DNA of 64,000 bases, from assembly GCF_018294505.1 (NCBI RefSeq), contig NC_057794.1:196463201-196527200 (forward strand), written 5' to 3'. Position 1 is the stretch's first letter; each line of letters starts with the position of its first letter. This DNA is from Triticum aestivum. Its lineage: Eukaryota; Streptophyta; Magnoliopsida; Poales; Poaceae. Shown here piece by piece: positions 34,381-47,248 of this stretch. Position numbers and translations under genes: made by a program. The notes beneath the pieces were generated by a model that saw only the letters and a list, made by a program, of their open reading frames with translations, was not told where the DNA came from and made no database searches.

Positions 34381-35754
34381 TGGTCCAGTGCTCCGAGTGA
34401 ACTTGAGTCGGAAGTTGCCGTTCGATCCACTCGGCGACGAATTCTGCAATTGCTTGGGACTTGATAGCTTTCTTTGCCTCAAACTTGATATCTAGGGGAA
34501 GAAGTTCAATCGCCCATTTGGCCACTCGACCAGTTGCATCTCTATTGTGCAAAATCTCTGATAGTGGAGCGTCGCTGACGACTGTAATGGAATGATCAGA
34601 GAAGTAATGTGCAACCTTCTTCATGGTCATATAAATCCCATATACAAGCATCTGGTAATGAGGATATCTTTGCTTTGAAGGAGTCAAAACTTCAGAAACA
34701 TAATATACTGGGCGCTGAACTTTGAAGGCCTTTCCTTCTTCTTCCCGCTCGACCGTAAGTACTGTACTGACAACTTGTCCTGTGGCTGCAATGTAAAGCA
34801 GCAAAGGCTCCTTGCTGATTGGGGCAGCAAGCACCGGCTGGGTGGAGAGCAGAGCTTTGAGCTCTGTAAACGCTGCATCAGCTTCTGGAGTCCACTCGAA
34901 CTTGTCGGACTTCTTCATCAGTCGGTAAAGAGGCAATGCCTTTTCACCGAGGCGAGAGATGAATCGACTTAAAGCGGCCAAGCATCCTGTAAGCTTCTGG
35001 ACGTCATGCACACGCACAGGATGTTTCATCCGGAGTATAGTACCAATTTTTTCAGGATTGGCGTCGATTCCCCGTTCGGAAACGAGAAAACCGAGTAACT
35101 TCCCACCTGGAACTCCGAATGTGCACTTTGACGGATTGAGCTTGATATCATACCTCCTGAGGTTGGCAAAGGTTTCAGCAAGGTCAGTCAGCAGGTCGGA
35201 ACCCTTCCGTGACTTGACCACAATATCATCCATGTATGCCTCCACATTCCGACTGATTTGAGTGAGCAAACACTTCTGAATCATCCTCATGAACGTGGCT
35301 CCGGCATTCTTGAGGCCGAACGGCATGGTGACATAACAGAAGCACCCGAATGGAGTGATGAAAGCTGTTTTGATCTCGTCGGGCCCGTACAGACGGATCT
35401 GATGGTACCCGGAATAGGCGTCTAGAAAGACAAACGCTCACATCCCGCAGTCGAGTCGACTATCTGGTCGATGCGGGGGAGAGGAAAATGATCTTTCGGG
35501 CAGGCCCGATTGATATGCTTGAAATCAATGCACATGCGAAGTGACTTGTCCTTCTTGGGGACCATGACAACATTGGCGAGCCACTCGGAGTGGTAAATTT
35601 CTCGGATGAACTCCGCTGCTAAGAGCCGAGCCACCTCCTCGCCAATGGCCTTCCTCTTCTGGACGGCGGACCGTCGAAGATGTTCTTTCACAGGTTTAAA
35701 TTTTGGGTCGACTCGTAGACGGTGCTCAGCCAGCCCCCTGGGAACTCCAGGCAT
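34381..35754 (-). pseudogene. Reverse transcriptase and first RNase H of the Tat element
   Basis: The segment 35754-35422 holds the RT start (WLANVVMVPKKDKSLRMCID, about 35500-35575), then a frameshift near 35430. The second segment begins MPFGLKNAGATF and contains the active-site box YMDDIV (about 35225-35236). The first RNase H follows; its opening motif reads YIAATGQ (near 34790), with Ala where the catalytic Asp of typical gypsy RNase H is. Loss of that residue fits the dual-RNase-H design of the lineage. The reaction would be copying element RNA into cDNA. Confidence 0.85.
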
Positions 35755-37080
35755 GTCAGCAGGCTTCCATGCGAAGATGTCCCAGTTCTCACGGAGGAAC
35801 TGGATGAGCGCTTCTTCCTATTTGGAGTCGACCGTCGTTGAGATGTGAGTCGGAGCAGCATTTGGATCGGTCGGGTGAATGTGAACTGCCTTCGTTTCAC
35901 CGGACGACTGAAAAGCTGATTCTGAAGCAGGCTTCTTAGCTCGTAGCAACTCACTCGGATCTGCAGTCTTCTGATACTCTTGCAGCTCGACCACTGCCAT
36001 CTGAGCGTCAGCAATCTTTGAGCCTTTCTGAAAACACTCTTCTGCTTTCTTCCGATTGCCTGTAACAGTGATCACACCTTTGGGACCAGGCATCTTCAAT
36101 TTGAGATACACATAACATGGTCGAGCCATGAAGCGTGCATAAGCTGGCCTGCCCAAAATAGCGTGATAAGCACTTTGGAAATCCACAACTTCGAATGTCA
36201 ACTTTTCCTTGCGGTAATTCTTGGAATCACCGAAAACCACATCAAGAGCAATTTGGCCGAGTGACTCGGCTTTCTTCCCAGGAATGACTCCATGGAAACT
36301 CATGTTACTGGTACTGAGCCTGGACATCGGAATGCCCATCCCTTTCAATGTTTCTGCATACAGTATGTTCAAACCGCTGCCTCCATCCATCAGGACTTTG
36401 GTCAGTCGAGTGCCTTCGACAACTGGGTCGACCACCAGAGCTTGCCTCCCAGGGGTGGCAATGTGCGTAGGGTGATCAGACTGGTCGAATGTGATGGCAG
36501 TCTGGGACCACTTCAGATAATTGGGTGTTGCCGGAGCAACCATATTTACCTCACGGTTAATAACCTTCAGTCGACTTTTGCTCTCAACATCAGCAAAAAT
36601 CATCAGGGTGGAATTGACCTGGGGGTACCCATCGTCACTATCTTCCTTGTCCTCAACTTTGTCCGACTCCTTTTCCTTATCTTTGGACTGCTTGCCCTGA
36701 AACTGCTGGATCAGAAGCCGACACTGTCGAGTGGTATGCTTTGGGTAAATGAGTTTACCCTCTTCATCTTTCTTGGTGTGGATGTGACACGGTAGATCCA
36801 AAACATCATTTCCATCTTGGTCTTTAACTTTCTTGGGGTTCCAAGGTCCTTTGGGTTTTCCCTTAAATTTTCCCTGGGTTACGGCCAGGGCCTCCCCAGG
36901 AGCGGCTGGCTCGGCTTTCCGCTTCTGTTTCCGACTGGAATTTCCTCCGGTTTCCTGGGCGACTGCTTTATGCTTGCCACTCCGGAGTCGATCCTCATCT
37001 TCACCATTAGCGTATTTGGTGGCAATCTCCATCATCCGATTCAGAGACATCTCTCCGGTTCGACCGAACTTCAGATTCAA
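35755..37080 (-). pseudogene. gag C-terminus, zinc-binding segment and protease of the Tat element
   Basis: A 420-codon frame (37080-35818) begins MNLKFGRTGEMSLNRMMEIA and is rich in Lys/Arg. It has a variant knuckle: C-x2-H (CHIH), then 13 residues, H-x4-C, in contrast to the canonical C-x2-C-x4-H-x4-C. The aspartic protease motif is LMDGGSGLNILY (about 36350-36390), with DGG instead of D-T/S-G. It overlaps the upstream gag frame by 4 bases in a different frame, which may be a frameshift mutation in a single ancestral frame. Its end at 35818 is just before the RT segment. Confidence 0.8.
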
Positions 37081-38822
37081 TTCTCTATACTTAACGCCTT
37101 CTTTAAAGGCACAAACTGCTTGATGATCTGGTAATTTTCAACTGTGTGATGCAATGTGATCCACCTCTGGATGTAATCCCTCAGAGTTTCATTCGGTTTC
37201 TGCACGCAAGACCGCAATTCCGTAAGGCCTGCAGGTCGCTTGCATGTTCCTTCAAATGTGGTGACAAACACTCGGGAGAGATCCTCCCAAGTGTAAATGC
37301 TGCTGGGTGCTAACTGATTCAGCCACGCTCTGGCCGAGCCTTCTAACATGAGAGGCAGGTGCTTCATGGCTACCTCATCATTCCCACCGCCAATCTGGAT
37401 AGCCACTCGGTAATCTTCGAGCCAAGTTTCGGGCTTGGACTCACCGGTGAACTTACTAACTCCAGTCGCCAACCTGAAGTTGGGAGGAATTACAGCGGCT
37501 CTGATGGATCGATTGAAACACTCCGGCCCTAAAACATGTACTCTGCTACTGGTAGGCGCATCTCTGTCGTGGCCTTCTCGATGAGCTCTATTCCTGTCGA
37601 CCAAACCTTGAACGAGAATGGATCTCGCATCAAAGCCTGGTTCCCTGGGGTCGACTGGAATTCTCCGCCCAACACTATGAGGGCGTCTGTCATCCTGCTG
37701 TCGAGGCACATATGATCCACTCCTCGGGGGAGGGGTTGGCACTCGACGTCGATCATCACAATCAAATTGGTGATCATACTGCTCATTCCTTCTGTAGTGA
37801 TCACGCCGGTCTCCACGTCCCTCACGCCTCGGAGGCGATCTTGGGCTGTGAGCCGACTGGACTGTATCCGCTGCAACAGATAGACTGTGGGTCCTGTTCC
37901 GTGACTGAGAAACAGCGGAATTCTGGTCTCCCGCTGCCCGGAGCAACGCTCTGATTTGCAACAAGCCTCTGCCAGCCTCTGACTGGGAGGGCTGAATCGA
38001 CTCTGCTATATTGGCCACATCCACCAAATTCTGAATCGGAGTACGATATACCTGCGGGGGCAGAAAGAGTTGACGTCGACTGGATTCTGGAGCCCGTTGA
38101 CGCACTCGCTCGTCGAGTATTCGCTTGAGATTCTCCAGTCGAGTGCACTCGGCCAAGTTAGCCAAGCGCGCGCCCTCCAAGGCTCGGGCCTCGGGGGTTT
38201 CTCCAACGATAGGAGTGTGGAGTGCATTCATGTTCCGGCGGTGAAGCTCCTCCCGCTGCAACGACATGAGAGGCTCAGGGAGATACTCCTCGCGAGGACG
38301 CGACGGGTCGCCCCCATCCGCGCCTCGGTCAGCGCGGGGGAAACCGGGAGGACTGTGTGGCCCATCGATCACCAGAACCTCTGCAGCTGGGTCACTGCTG
38401 TCGCATTCGGATGCGGTCTCTGCGGAGCCAATCGAAAGGTCGAACAAGCCATAGAGGGATTCGTCGGGCTCGATTGCCGCGACTTGCGGGGTGGCCGACT
38501 GGCGGGCCACCGCATGCCTCACCCACCTCTGAAGCCTCGACTGACCGGAGCGCTTGCGCCGGCGAGAAACAGGGCGGGGAGATGCCACAGGGGCCGACCG
38601 ATACTGGGTCGACGGCTGCCGCAGGAGGACACCACGGACGCATGCGCAAAAGTGCATCGCCCCGCGGACGAGGAGCGCGTCGGCGTCGAGTGGAGCCGCC
38701 TGAAGCCAAGCGGAGTCGTCGGCGATGAACGTGAGCGCGCCGAGAGGGATCTCGCGGCCCTCCACCAAAGCTCCGCCCAAAAACATGATCAAAGAGATTG
38801 GAAAAAATCGCAACTTCTCCAA
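37077..38822 (-). pseudogene. gag of the Tat-lineage gypsy
   Basis: A 581-codon frame starts close to the primer site. The N-terminal half is rich in Arg, Ser and Pro and lacks a domain I recognise; a helical segment with EARALEGARLANLAECTRLE lies near 38140-38190. The C-terminal half is a gag capsid domain: SKFTGESKPETWLEDYRVAI, MLEGSARAWLNQL and VFVTTFEGTC (about 37260-37460). It ends where the next frame begins (overlap 37077-37080). It is the largest intact frame of this copy. Confidence 0.8.
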
Positions 38823-38846
38823 CTAGGCGCTAAGACTCCTAGCCCC

Positions 38847-38860
38847 ATGGTGGGCGCCAA
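38847..38860 (-). promoter_or_regulatory. Primer-binding site of the Tat element
   Basis: On the minus strand the LTR end is followed by TTGGCGCCCACCATGG, the form of primer site found in plant Tat/Athila gypsy elements. It confirms that the LTR at 38862-39406 is the 5' LTR and that the element is on the minus strand. Confidence 0.8.
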
Positions 38861-38861
38861 C

Positions 38862-39406
38862 TGTCGTGGTTCTAACTCTGACAGTGATGTAGGGGGTAAT
38901 GTATGGAGAGGCTAGATCTTATCTATGGAGGAGTTGTAAGCACACGAGGATTACGAGTTCAGGCCCTTCTCGGAGGAAGTAACAGCCCTACGTCTCTGTG
39001 CCCGGAGGCGGTCGACTGAATTATGTGTTTATGAATAACAGGGGTGCGAACCCCTGATACTGAGGAGGGGGTGGCTTATATAGAGTTCGCCAGGCCCCTC
39101 CAGCCCTCAGTAATGCACGGTTTAAAGTACATTAAGACTGGGGGTTACTGGTAACGCCCCTAATAAAGTGCTATGATGACCATAAAAGCTACTTAATGAC
39201 GAACCGTTTGCGTGCAGGGTGACTTTAGATCTCCTGGCAGTCGAGTGGTTGGATCTCGGTCGAGTGATTGCTTCGTGGTCGAGTGTCTTGAATCTGTCGA
39301 GTGGGATACCTCCAAGTCGATTGAAAGGTGACTTCTTCTAGGGATGTCCTTGGGTAGGGTACTTAGGACAGGTCCATGCCCCTACCCTAGGTACATAGCT
39401 TCATCA
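38862..39406 (-). repeat. 5' LTR of the Tat-lineage gypsy
   Basis: 545 bases, from TGTCGTGGTTCTAAC to TAGCTTCATCA. A TATA box (CTATATAAG on the minus strand) lies near 39076-39084, and a poly-G tract precedes it. Compared with the 3' LTR at 21308-21853 it has about two dozen differences by eye, indicating an insertion that is old but not ancient. Confidence 0.92.
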
Positions 39407-42400
39407 CCCACCGAGAAGAGACCATCACGGTAACACACGCGGTTGATGTGTTTTAATTAAGATCAAGTTCAGGTTTTCTACAACCGGACATTAACAAATT
39501 CCCATCTGCCCATAACCGCGGGCACGGTTTTCGAAAGTTCAAATCCCTGCAGGGGTGTCCCAACTTAGCCCATCACAAGCTCTCATGGTCAATAAAGGAT
39601 ATTCCTTCTAGCGGGAAGACCCGACCAGACTCGGAATCCCGGTTACAAGACATTTCGACAATGGCAAAACAAGACTAGCAAAGCCACCCGATTGTGCTGA
39701 CAAATCCTGATAGGAGCTGCACATATCTCATTCTCAGGGCACACCGGATTGTCCAAACTTCCGGTAGGCCAGCCCAGAGTTGCCCCTGGTGGCCACCGGC
39801 GGCTGACAAGGTGGACCAACACTCAGAGGAGCACTGGCCCGGGGGGTTAAGATAATGATGACCCTCGAGAGCGCGACTTCCAAGGAAAAAGAAAAGGCTA
39901 GGTGGCGAATGGTAAAACCAAGGTTGGGCCTTGCTGGAGGAGTTTTATTCAAAGCAAACTGTCAAGGGGTTCCCATTATAACCCAACCGCGTAAGGGACG
40001 CAAAATCCGGGAACATAACACCGATATGACGGAAACTAGGGCGGCAAGAGTGGAACAAAACACCAGGCATAAGGCCGAGCCTTCCACCCTTTACCAAGTA
40101 TATAGATGCATTAATTAAATAAGAGATATTGTGATATCCCAACAACTAAACATGTTCCATCAAGGAACAATATCTCCATGTTCCAACAAGGAACAAACTT
40201 CAATCTTCTCCTGCAACTAACAACGCTATAAGAGGGGCTGAGCAAAGCGGTAACATAGCCAAACAACGGTTTGCTAGGACAAGGTGGGTTAGAGGCTTGG
40301 TTCAACAATATGGGAGGCATGAAAAGCAAGTGGTAGGTATCGCATCATAGGCATAGCAAAAGAGCGAGCAACTAGCAATCAAAGATAGAAGTGATTTCGA
40401 GGGTATGGTCATCTTGCCTGAGATCCCGCAAGGAAGAAGAACGAGTCCATGAAGAAGACAAACGGATGTAGACGAACGGGTCCTCACAAATGCGACGTTA
40501 CCGGAACCAACCCAAAGAAGCAACACTGGAAATAAGCACACAACATAGTAAACAAACCACACATGAACATGGTATGATATGCGGGATGCGGGATGTGATG
40601 CATATGCATGATTTGCAAAGGAATGGTTGCACCTGGCCTCAACTTGGAAATCCAAGAGTGCCACTGGAAATGTGAGATGATTTCGGTTGAAATTGATATA
40701 AAGATCATCGGAATCGGATGCACGGTTTGGAAAAGGCAAGCAAAACAAATATGGCACCGGTCTGCGATAAACAGCAAGTGACCAACTAAATGCATCAAGA
40801 TAAATATGCTATAACACTCAAACATGGCAACAAAATACATGGAAGGGATCCACTCATGATGCTTGACAAAAGATGAACACTGAGGTATGGCTAATTCATC
40901 CATTAACAGGTCCAAACAAGCATGGCAAAAGTGCAAACGATAACAAGTTTCAGACTTAGTGAAATTAACACAAGCCTGGAATTTATTATCAGGAAGGACA
41001 CTTTAGAGCATGCAAACTACATGCTACAGGAACTTAACATGGAAAGGCAAGGCATGGCATGAAGCTACTCAAAGCACTTAACAAAAGTACCTTAGTGACC
41101 TTGAGCCAAAAGGGATCATAAAATACAATTGCAAGCATGTGAACATGGCAAAAACATAATCAGATTACAGACTTAGTGAAAAACTGGAGCATGCAAATCA
41201 GATAACGAGTAGGCATGTTTACGAGCTCGATGCACTCACTACAGAGCATGGCATGACAAGATAAGCATACATCCATCAAGAAGACATGGCATAGAAGCTA
41301 GACATGGCAAGAACAACATCATAGCATGCACGGATCAATAACAACATCCTCGGCAATATCGCTAACAAGTCAACAATCTGACAGGATTCACGAAATAGCA
41401 AAAGTAGAGATCGATAGACTCAAGCTAGGGTGCTCCATAAATGCAAACAAACACATGGATGGATAGAGCACCACAATGTTAACAAAACATCCTTACTTAT
41501 CATCCTCAAAAGAGGCACGTATCACTAGGAAACAACATGAACATATGGCATAACGACAAAAACAGACAAGGACTTAGTGAAATTCTAAGTCCCTGAAATC
41601 AGCATTACGATTACGCTACTTTGCAAGCTTGTGCTAGTCACCAAAAATATCACAAAAATACATGGAAAGCACCTCTGTAAAGATGGCATGGCATATAACA
41701 AAACACATGTAGAGCTCAGGGTCATATCATGCACACATTAAACATGGCAAAAATGACAAAAAGCTATCTGCTGAGACAGATCTGACAAATTCTCACATAG
41801 CCCTCTTCCAACAGCATTTCGGGCATCAAGATGAGCTCAAATGAAAATGATGCAATGAGATGAAATGATGTACTCATCGAGACGAACATTTTGATATGCT
41901 ACATGCATGAATCAGCAGCCACGGATGATGAATTATGGACATGATGAAAGAGGCTATGAATCTGGAAATTTGGGACTTGGTAAAATTACCCGCAAAATCA
42001 ACGTGGGATGAGGATATCGGGATGTGGACGCGGGCGTTTGGATGAGGGTGTGGTGGTCTTGTTCGATTTGACGCGGATGACGAGGCGGGCGGATCTTTCC
42101 AGAGAAACGGGACGAGGGCCGGAGTTGGAGGAGATGACGTTGAGAGGACGGGGAGGCGTGGATGGCTTGGTGGCGCAGCGTGGAAGTCGAGGCGGCGCAC
42201 GACGGCGTGGATGGCCAGGCGGCGCGGGAAACGAGGCGGCGGGTGCAGCCGGGGGGGCTGCGCGCCCTGGCCAGGCGAGGAAGACGACGGCGCGGCCGGG
42301 ATCCGCGAGTTGCGCGGCTGAACGAGGAGCGAGCGGCGCGTGGAGCGCGAGATGCATGGCAGGCGACGGCGAGCAAGTGCGGGGATGCGGTGGCGGAGAT

Positions 42401-43237
42401 GGCGGCGCAAGGTGGCGCACCAGGGCGGAGACGGCGCCGGGGCGGAGACGGCTGGCGCTGGGCGGCGGAGGCTCGGGCGCTCGTGGCGGCGGTGGATGGG
42501 CCCCGCGGGCTCGCCCCGGGCCTAGGCGGGCCGCGCGGCTGGAGGCGCGGGAGGACAGGCGGTGCCAAGTGGCACGCCGCGGTTGGACGCGGGAGCAGCG
42601 GCGCTGAGGTGGCACGCCCTCATTGGGCGAGGTGAGTTGGCCGGGCGGGGTGGACATTGTCCGGCGCGGGACGAAATGTTCGGCGGCGCACGGAGGAGAA
42701 GGTTAGGGTTTTGTCTGCGCGGAAAAATCTGAGAGGCACACATATTTATAGGTAGAGGGAGCTAGGAGTGTCCAAATGAGGTGTGGTTTTTGGCCACGCG
42801 ATCGTGATCGAACGACAGAGATGATGGAGGAGGTTTAGGTGGGTTTTTGGGCCACTTTGGAGGGGTGTTAGGCTGCAACACACACGAGGCCTTTTCGGTC
42901 CCTCGGTTAACCGTTGGAGTATCAAACGACGTCCAAATGGCACGGAACTTGACAGACGGTCTACCGATAGTAAACCAAGGCCGCATGGCAAATCTTGGTC
43001 CAATCCGAAAACGTTTAACACCCGCACACGAAAAGAGGTATAAAGGGACACCGGGTGACATAGGAGCGCCGGATTGCAAAACGGACAACGGGGAAAATGC
43101 TCGGATGCATGAGACGAACACATATGCAAATGAAATGCACATGATGACATGATATGCAATGCATGACACGCAAGCAATGACAAGGCAACAACAACAAATA
43201 ACTGGAGGACACCTGGCACATCGGTCTCGGGGCGTTA
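39407..43237 (-). repeat. LTR2, right segment
   Basis: It continues LTR2 after the Tat element, starting with GAGAAGAGACCATCACGG, which matches the solo LTR at about 25985. On the minus strand the terminus is near 43237 (GGGGCGTTA, with the final CA missing). The stretch around 42000-42660 is GC-rich and has overlapping open frames on both strands without domains. No gene is seen. Confidence 0.8.
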
Positions 43238-44368
43238 AGCGGCCATGGCGTTCCTTGCTCCGGTCATGAGCAGAGAGAAAAAAGGAGGTTAGGGGAGAGA
43301 AGAAAGGTGAACCAGGGGAACGAACGGCGTCAGTGGATTTTTCTCAGCAGCAGTGGGCTCTGGTGGGTCTCCGGCAAGGGCTGGCGGGGACGGAGATGCT
43401 CGAGACTGCTGCTAATGCTTGGGTGGTCGGCGGCCATGGCGCGAGGGAGACGAGGCCGAGTGCTCCTTCTCGATCTGAAGGTGGCCGCGAGGATGGATCA
43501 AGAGGAAGAGTTTGGTTGGTTGGAAGATCGGTGGAGGACGCTGGTTGGCTCGGGTGAGATCCCGAGGGAGATGGTGGCGGCGGAGGGAGGATCCCTAGAA
43601 ATTAGGGATTTGTCTGATTTGGGTAGGGGTTGGTCTATATATAGGAACAATAGGATTAGGTTTGACCCTCCGATCAAAATCGGACAGTATCGGATAAATA
43701 GGTTAGGGAGCCCAATTAAGAAAACGGAGATGGTTTATAGATGTTAGGGGATGATCTGAATGCAACGGTGATGACTGAGCGGTTCGGGTTCGAGGCAGTT
43801 TTCGGACGCGCACGAGGGGGTTGATGCACTGTGCAAGGAGGGGTCAGGTGGTTAGGAGGGCCCACCGATCACAATCGGACGGCTCCAGATGTGAGGAGGG
43901 TTAGATTGGGCCTGGCGGTTGGTAGTGGGCTATGTAGATGGTCTAGGGAGGAAAGAGAGGGAAACCCCGCAACAGTTTCCGGAGATCGAAAACGTCCGAC
44001 GTTAGACTGACTATAATGCCGCTATAGTTATCCGTTGGGGTGTCAAACAGACTCCGAATGCGATGAAACTTGGCAGGCGGCCTACCGGCAACAAAACAAC
44101 ACCGCACGCCAACTTTCAACCCATTTCGAGAACATTTTCTGGCCACTTATAAAATAATATTTCGGAGGTGCCGCGGGTGCGTGCGAGTGTGTCTGGGCTC
44201 AGAACAGACAACAGAGAGAACTGGGGGAACCCGGACGGATGCAAATTTCAAAAACATGATGATGCAATGCGGATGATGACATGGCAAGATGCAACACATA
44301 AGCGAATGACAAGGCAACAACAGTGAAAAAGTGGAAGGCACCTGGCGCAACGGTCTCGGGGCGTTACA
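43238..44368 (-). repeat. LTR1, right segment (LTR 5' end)
   Basis: It continues LTR1 after LTR2 and ends GGTCTCGGGGCGTTACA at 44368. A TATA-like run (TCTATATATAGG) lies at about 43635-43646. The minus-strand terminus TGTAACGCCCCGAGACC fits the LTR 5' end, so transcription would run leftward. No gene is seen. Confidence 0.75.
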
Positions 44369-47248
44369 ACACTCCACCACTACAAGAGGATCTCGTCCCG
44401 AGATCTAGGATGGCACCGAAGGACAACGGAAGAGGAAGAGAAGAGGTAAAAACTAAGTTGCTTCTTTGACCAATGAGTGAAACCACGAACCTTGAGAGGT
44501 TGAACAAATTGAAAGAAGGAATACAACAAAGATGAACAAAGTTGAAAACACTCCATTAGGAAAGAGGAACAAGGAACATTACTAGAACCTTGTTGATTGA
44601 AAAACATAAGGAAAGGGTTGCAATGGACAAGAAGTACATGCAAGCACTCCGGATGAAACGAGATGTACAAGGAACGATAAGGATCAATTACGACAACACT
44701 CCGGTTGGAAATGGAAGGCATAGAATATGAACTTGGCAAAATGAAAGCACTTGGATGAGACTCCGTTTAGAAGAGGAATGATAGCCACAATACTCCGGTT
44801 AAAACAAGATAGAGATGGAATAAGAATGATATAATTTGGACAGCACTCCGGCTGTAAATGGAAAGAATTCAACATGAACTTGACAAAACAAGATGATGGG
44901 TCGAAGAGAGCAACATCACAATGCCTCGGGAAGGAAGAATAGAAGATATATCATTGGAATAACAAAATGGAGAAGAAAATGACAACGTCTGCCACAATTG
45001 AGCTTGGAAAACGCCCTTCCAAGAAGGTTATAACGGAGTTGTTGGAAAACCCACAACGAAAGGAAAAAGCTTGTTGTGGGCTTATGGAAAACATCTCAAA
45101 ACTGAGGTGAAATTCTGCCACTAACGGAATCAATTGCTTGCATGAGAGCAATGAAGAGATGAAAATCTCGTCACCAAGATAGGAAGGAGAAGATTGGATC
45201 ATTGATAAGCACCACAATCGCAACCATCCTTAAGATAGGTTTTAGGTGAAATATAACTCAAGATAACTCCAATGAAGAGATTGATGGATTGAGAAGAGCT
45301 CATGCGCGAAGAAATTGATGGGTTTAACTATCTCATTCTTGACAACTTGCGAATCATGAAACCCGAAAGGAAATTGTCAAGAATCACATAACACCACCTC
45401 AAAAGATGAGATATGAAAGAATTGCACTTCGGAATGCAAGATGAGGAATGCTTGAACTCCTCAAAACAAGACATGTGTTGAACACCATGTTCATTTTAGA
45501 GTATAGCTTGGCAGGTCATGACTTCGAGAGAGATCTTGAAGAACAATTAAAGAATGAACAGAAACATCGACAAGCCACCATGAAGAAACTCTTGAAGAAC
45601 TCCGGATAGATAAAAGAAGGTCGCAAGGAAAAGAAGCTTGAAAAGAATAAGATGAATCCTTGCATTGATTAGATGGAGCTTCGCGATGATATAATTGAGA
45701 GACCTTGGAACTCTAGGAAAGAAAGATGAACAATTGAAATCCAGAATTTTGATGAACCTCCGGAATAAGGAATTAATCACTTGGATGAAACAAGAATAAG
45801 AAATATGTTGTGTGTATCCTTCACCAATTGAAATTGATGACAAGCAAACGGATTAGGCATACTACTTATTCTCGCAGAAAAAAATATTAAGAGAGATATA
45901 GCGCAAACTTGAGAAGGTCTTCAACGATCCACCGGTAGGATTGGAAATAACGAATGAATTGATATGATAATGTATAAAGAGGAATCTTGAACAAACCACC
46001 GTAAGGATTAAAAATGAAAGTGGCAAAGACACAATTCACCGGGAAGAATTGGAAAACAAATGAAGATAGTTGAGAGAATTTGATACAAGAGAACAAAGAG
46101 ATCACGAGTTGATTAGAGAGTACTTGAATGATGCACCCGTAAGATTTGGAGAACAAGAGCTAAAACCTGGAATGAATAATTCTGAGATGATGGGCTCCAG
46201 AGAATCAAACTGAAAAGACTCCTGAATTGCTCCGAATGGGTGAAAAGAATTTTCACAATAAAAAACAATTATGAGAGGATGGCATCAAGCTTGAACTCTA
46301 CATCTTTGGAAGAACAGATAACATTTGGAGGAAAACTCTTCTTCGGTCTTCAAAAGTAGAGAATGACGATGAGAAACACCACCATGAATTGTTGATGCAC
46401 TCCGGAATGAAAAATAGAAAGGTTGAACCAACGATGAAAAGAATTTGAAAGATCTTGGAGAAAGACATTTGACTGATGACAATCCATTCTTACGTCAAAC
46501 TATGAAAAGAATTTGAGAGTAGCTCCGAGAAAATAAAAGAGTCAGGTAAGATCCTGGCAAAAGACCTGTGGGTTAGGGCCCACTCAAAAGATACACCGTT
46601 GAACAATTTAAAAGAGAGATTGCGACGGTTGAATTAAATGGCTTGAATGAGATAACATCCTCGAAAGAGCTTGAACGAATGCAGAGTGGAAACACGAATC
46701 TTGGAGATAGCTTCAGCACTCCGGAACAATTGAATAGCGAGAATTGGATGATTAAGAGGTGCACTGGCATGAGAACACATTTGAAACGAGAAAAGGATAT
46801 GATCGACAAAGCTTGACTTGAATCCACCGGAGAAGAAAGAGAACGAATAATGATGAACTTGAGGCTCCGTTAGTATCTTCCTGAGAATCATCGGATAAGA
46901 ACATTAACGGAAAAGAATGGAGATACTTTCCACCAATAAAAAGATACGTGATTAAGAAATCTGAATCCTTGAAGAAAAGGGTGGGAGGGCGGGAAAAAAC
47001 GCAACTTGGGACGGATGAAACAAATAATGTTGAGAAGACTTTGATCTTGAGGATGGGAAAAAATGATAGGATCATCTTGAAGAGAATCACACCGGTTGAA
47101 AAGAATTGATATGACAACTTCGATGATCAAGAAGGATTGGTATTCACATAGAAGTATGAGAACACCGCTTAGGAAAAGGTATGGATTCAACACTTAACAT
47201 TGAAGCAACTCGAATACCACAACTCAAAACAAAACAAAGGATTGGCTT
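44369..47248 (-). repeat. Degenerate internal region upstream of LTR1
   Basis: On the minus strand the last bases before the LTR encode RCHPRSRDEILL, close to the end of the chromovirus frame at 2100-2150 (KSRDEILL). This links the region to a related element. The rest is AT-rich and carries no recognisable gag or pol; short open frames on the minus strand have no domain. Motifs of the type ACTCCGG or CACCGG recur irregularly every 50-150 bases throughout. A primer site and 5' LTR are not seen. I interpret it as a strongly decayed or non-coding internal domain. Confidence 0.55.

Noticed and set aside
38070..38915. 281-codon plus-strand frame opposite the Tat gag
   Set aside because: It is the complement of a gag frame with convincing capsid motifs; the plus-strand translation has no domain.
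21308..39406. Clean 5-base target duplication for the Tat element
   Set aside because: The flanks read CACGC and CCCAC; they are not identical, so I do not claim a duplication.
42000..42660. Overlapping frames of 150-220 codons on both strands in LTR2
   Set aside because: Same GC-rich artefact; no domain, no conservation of frame with the matching block of the other LTRs.
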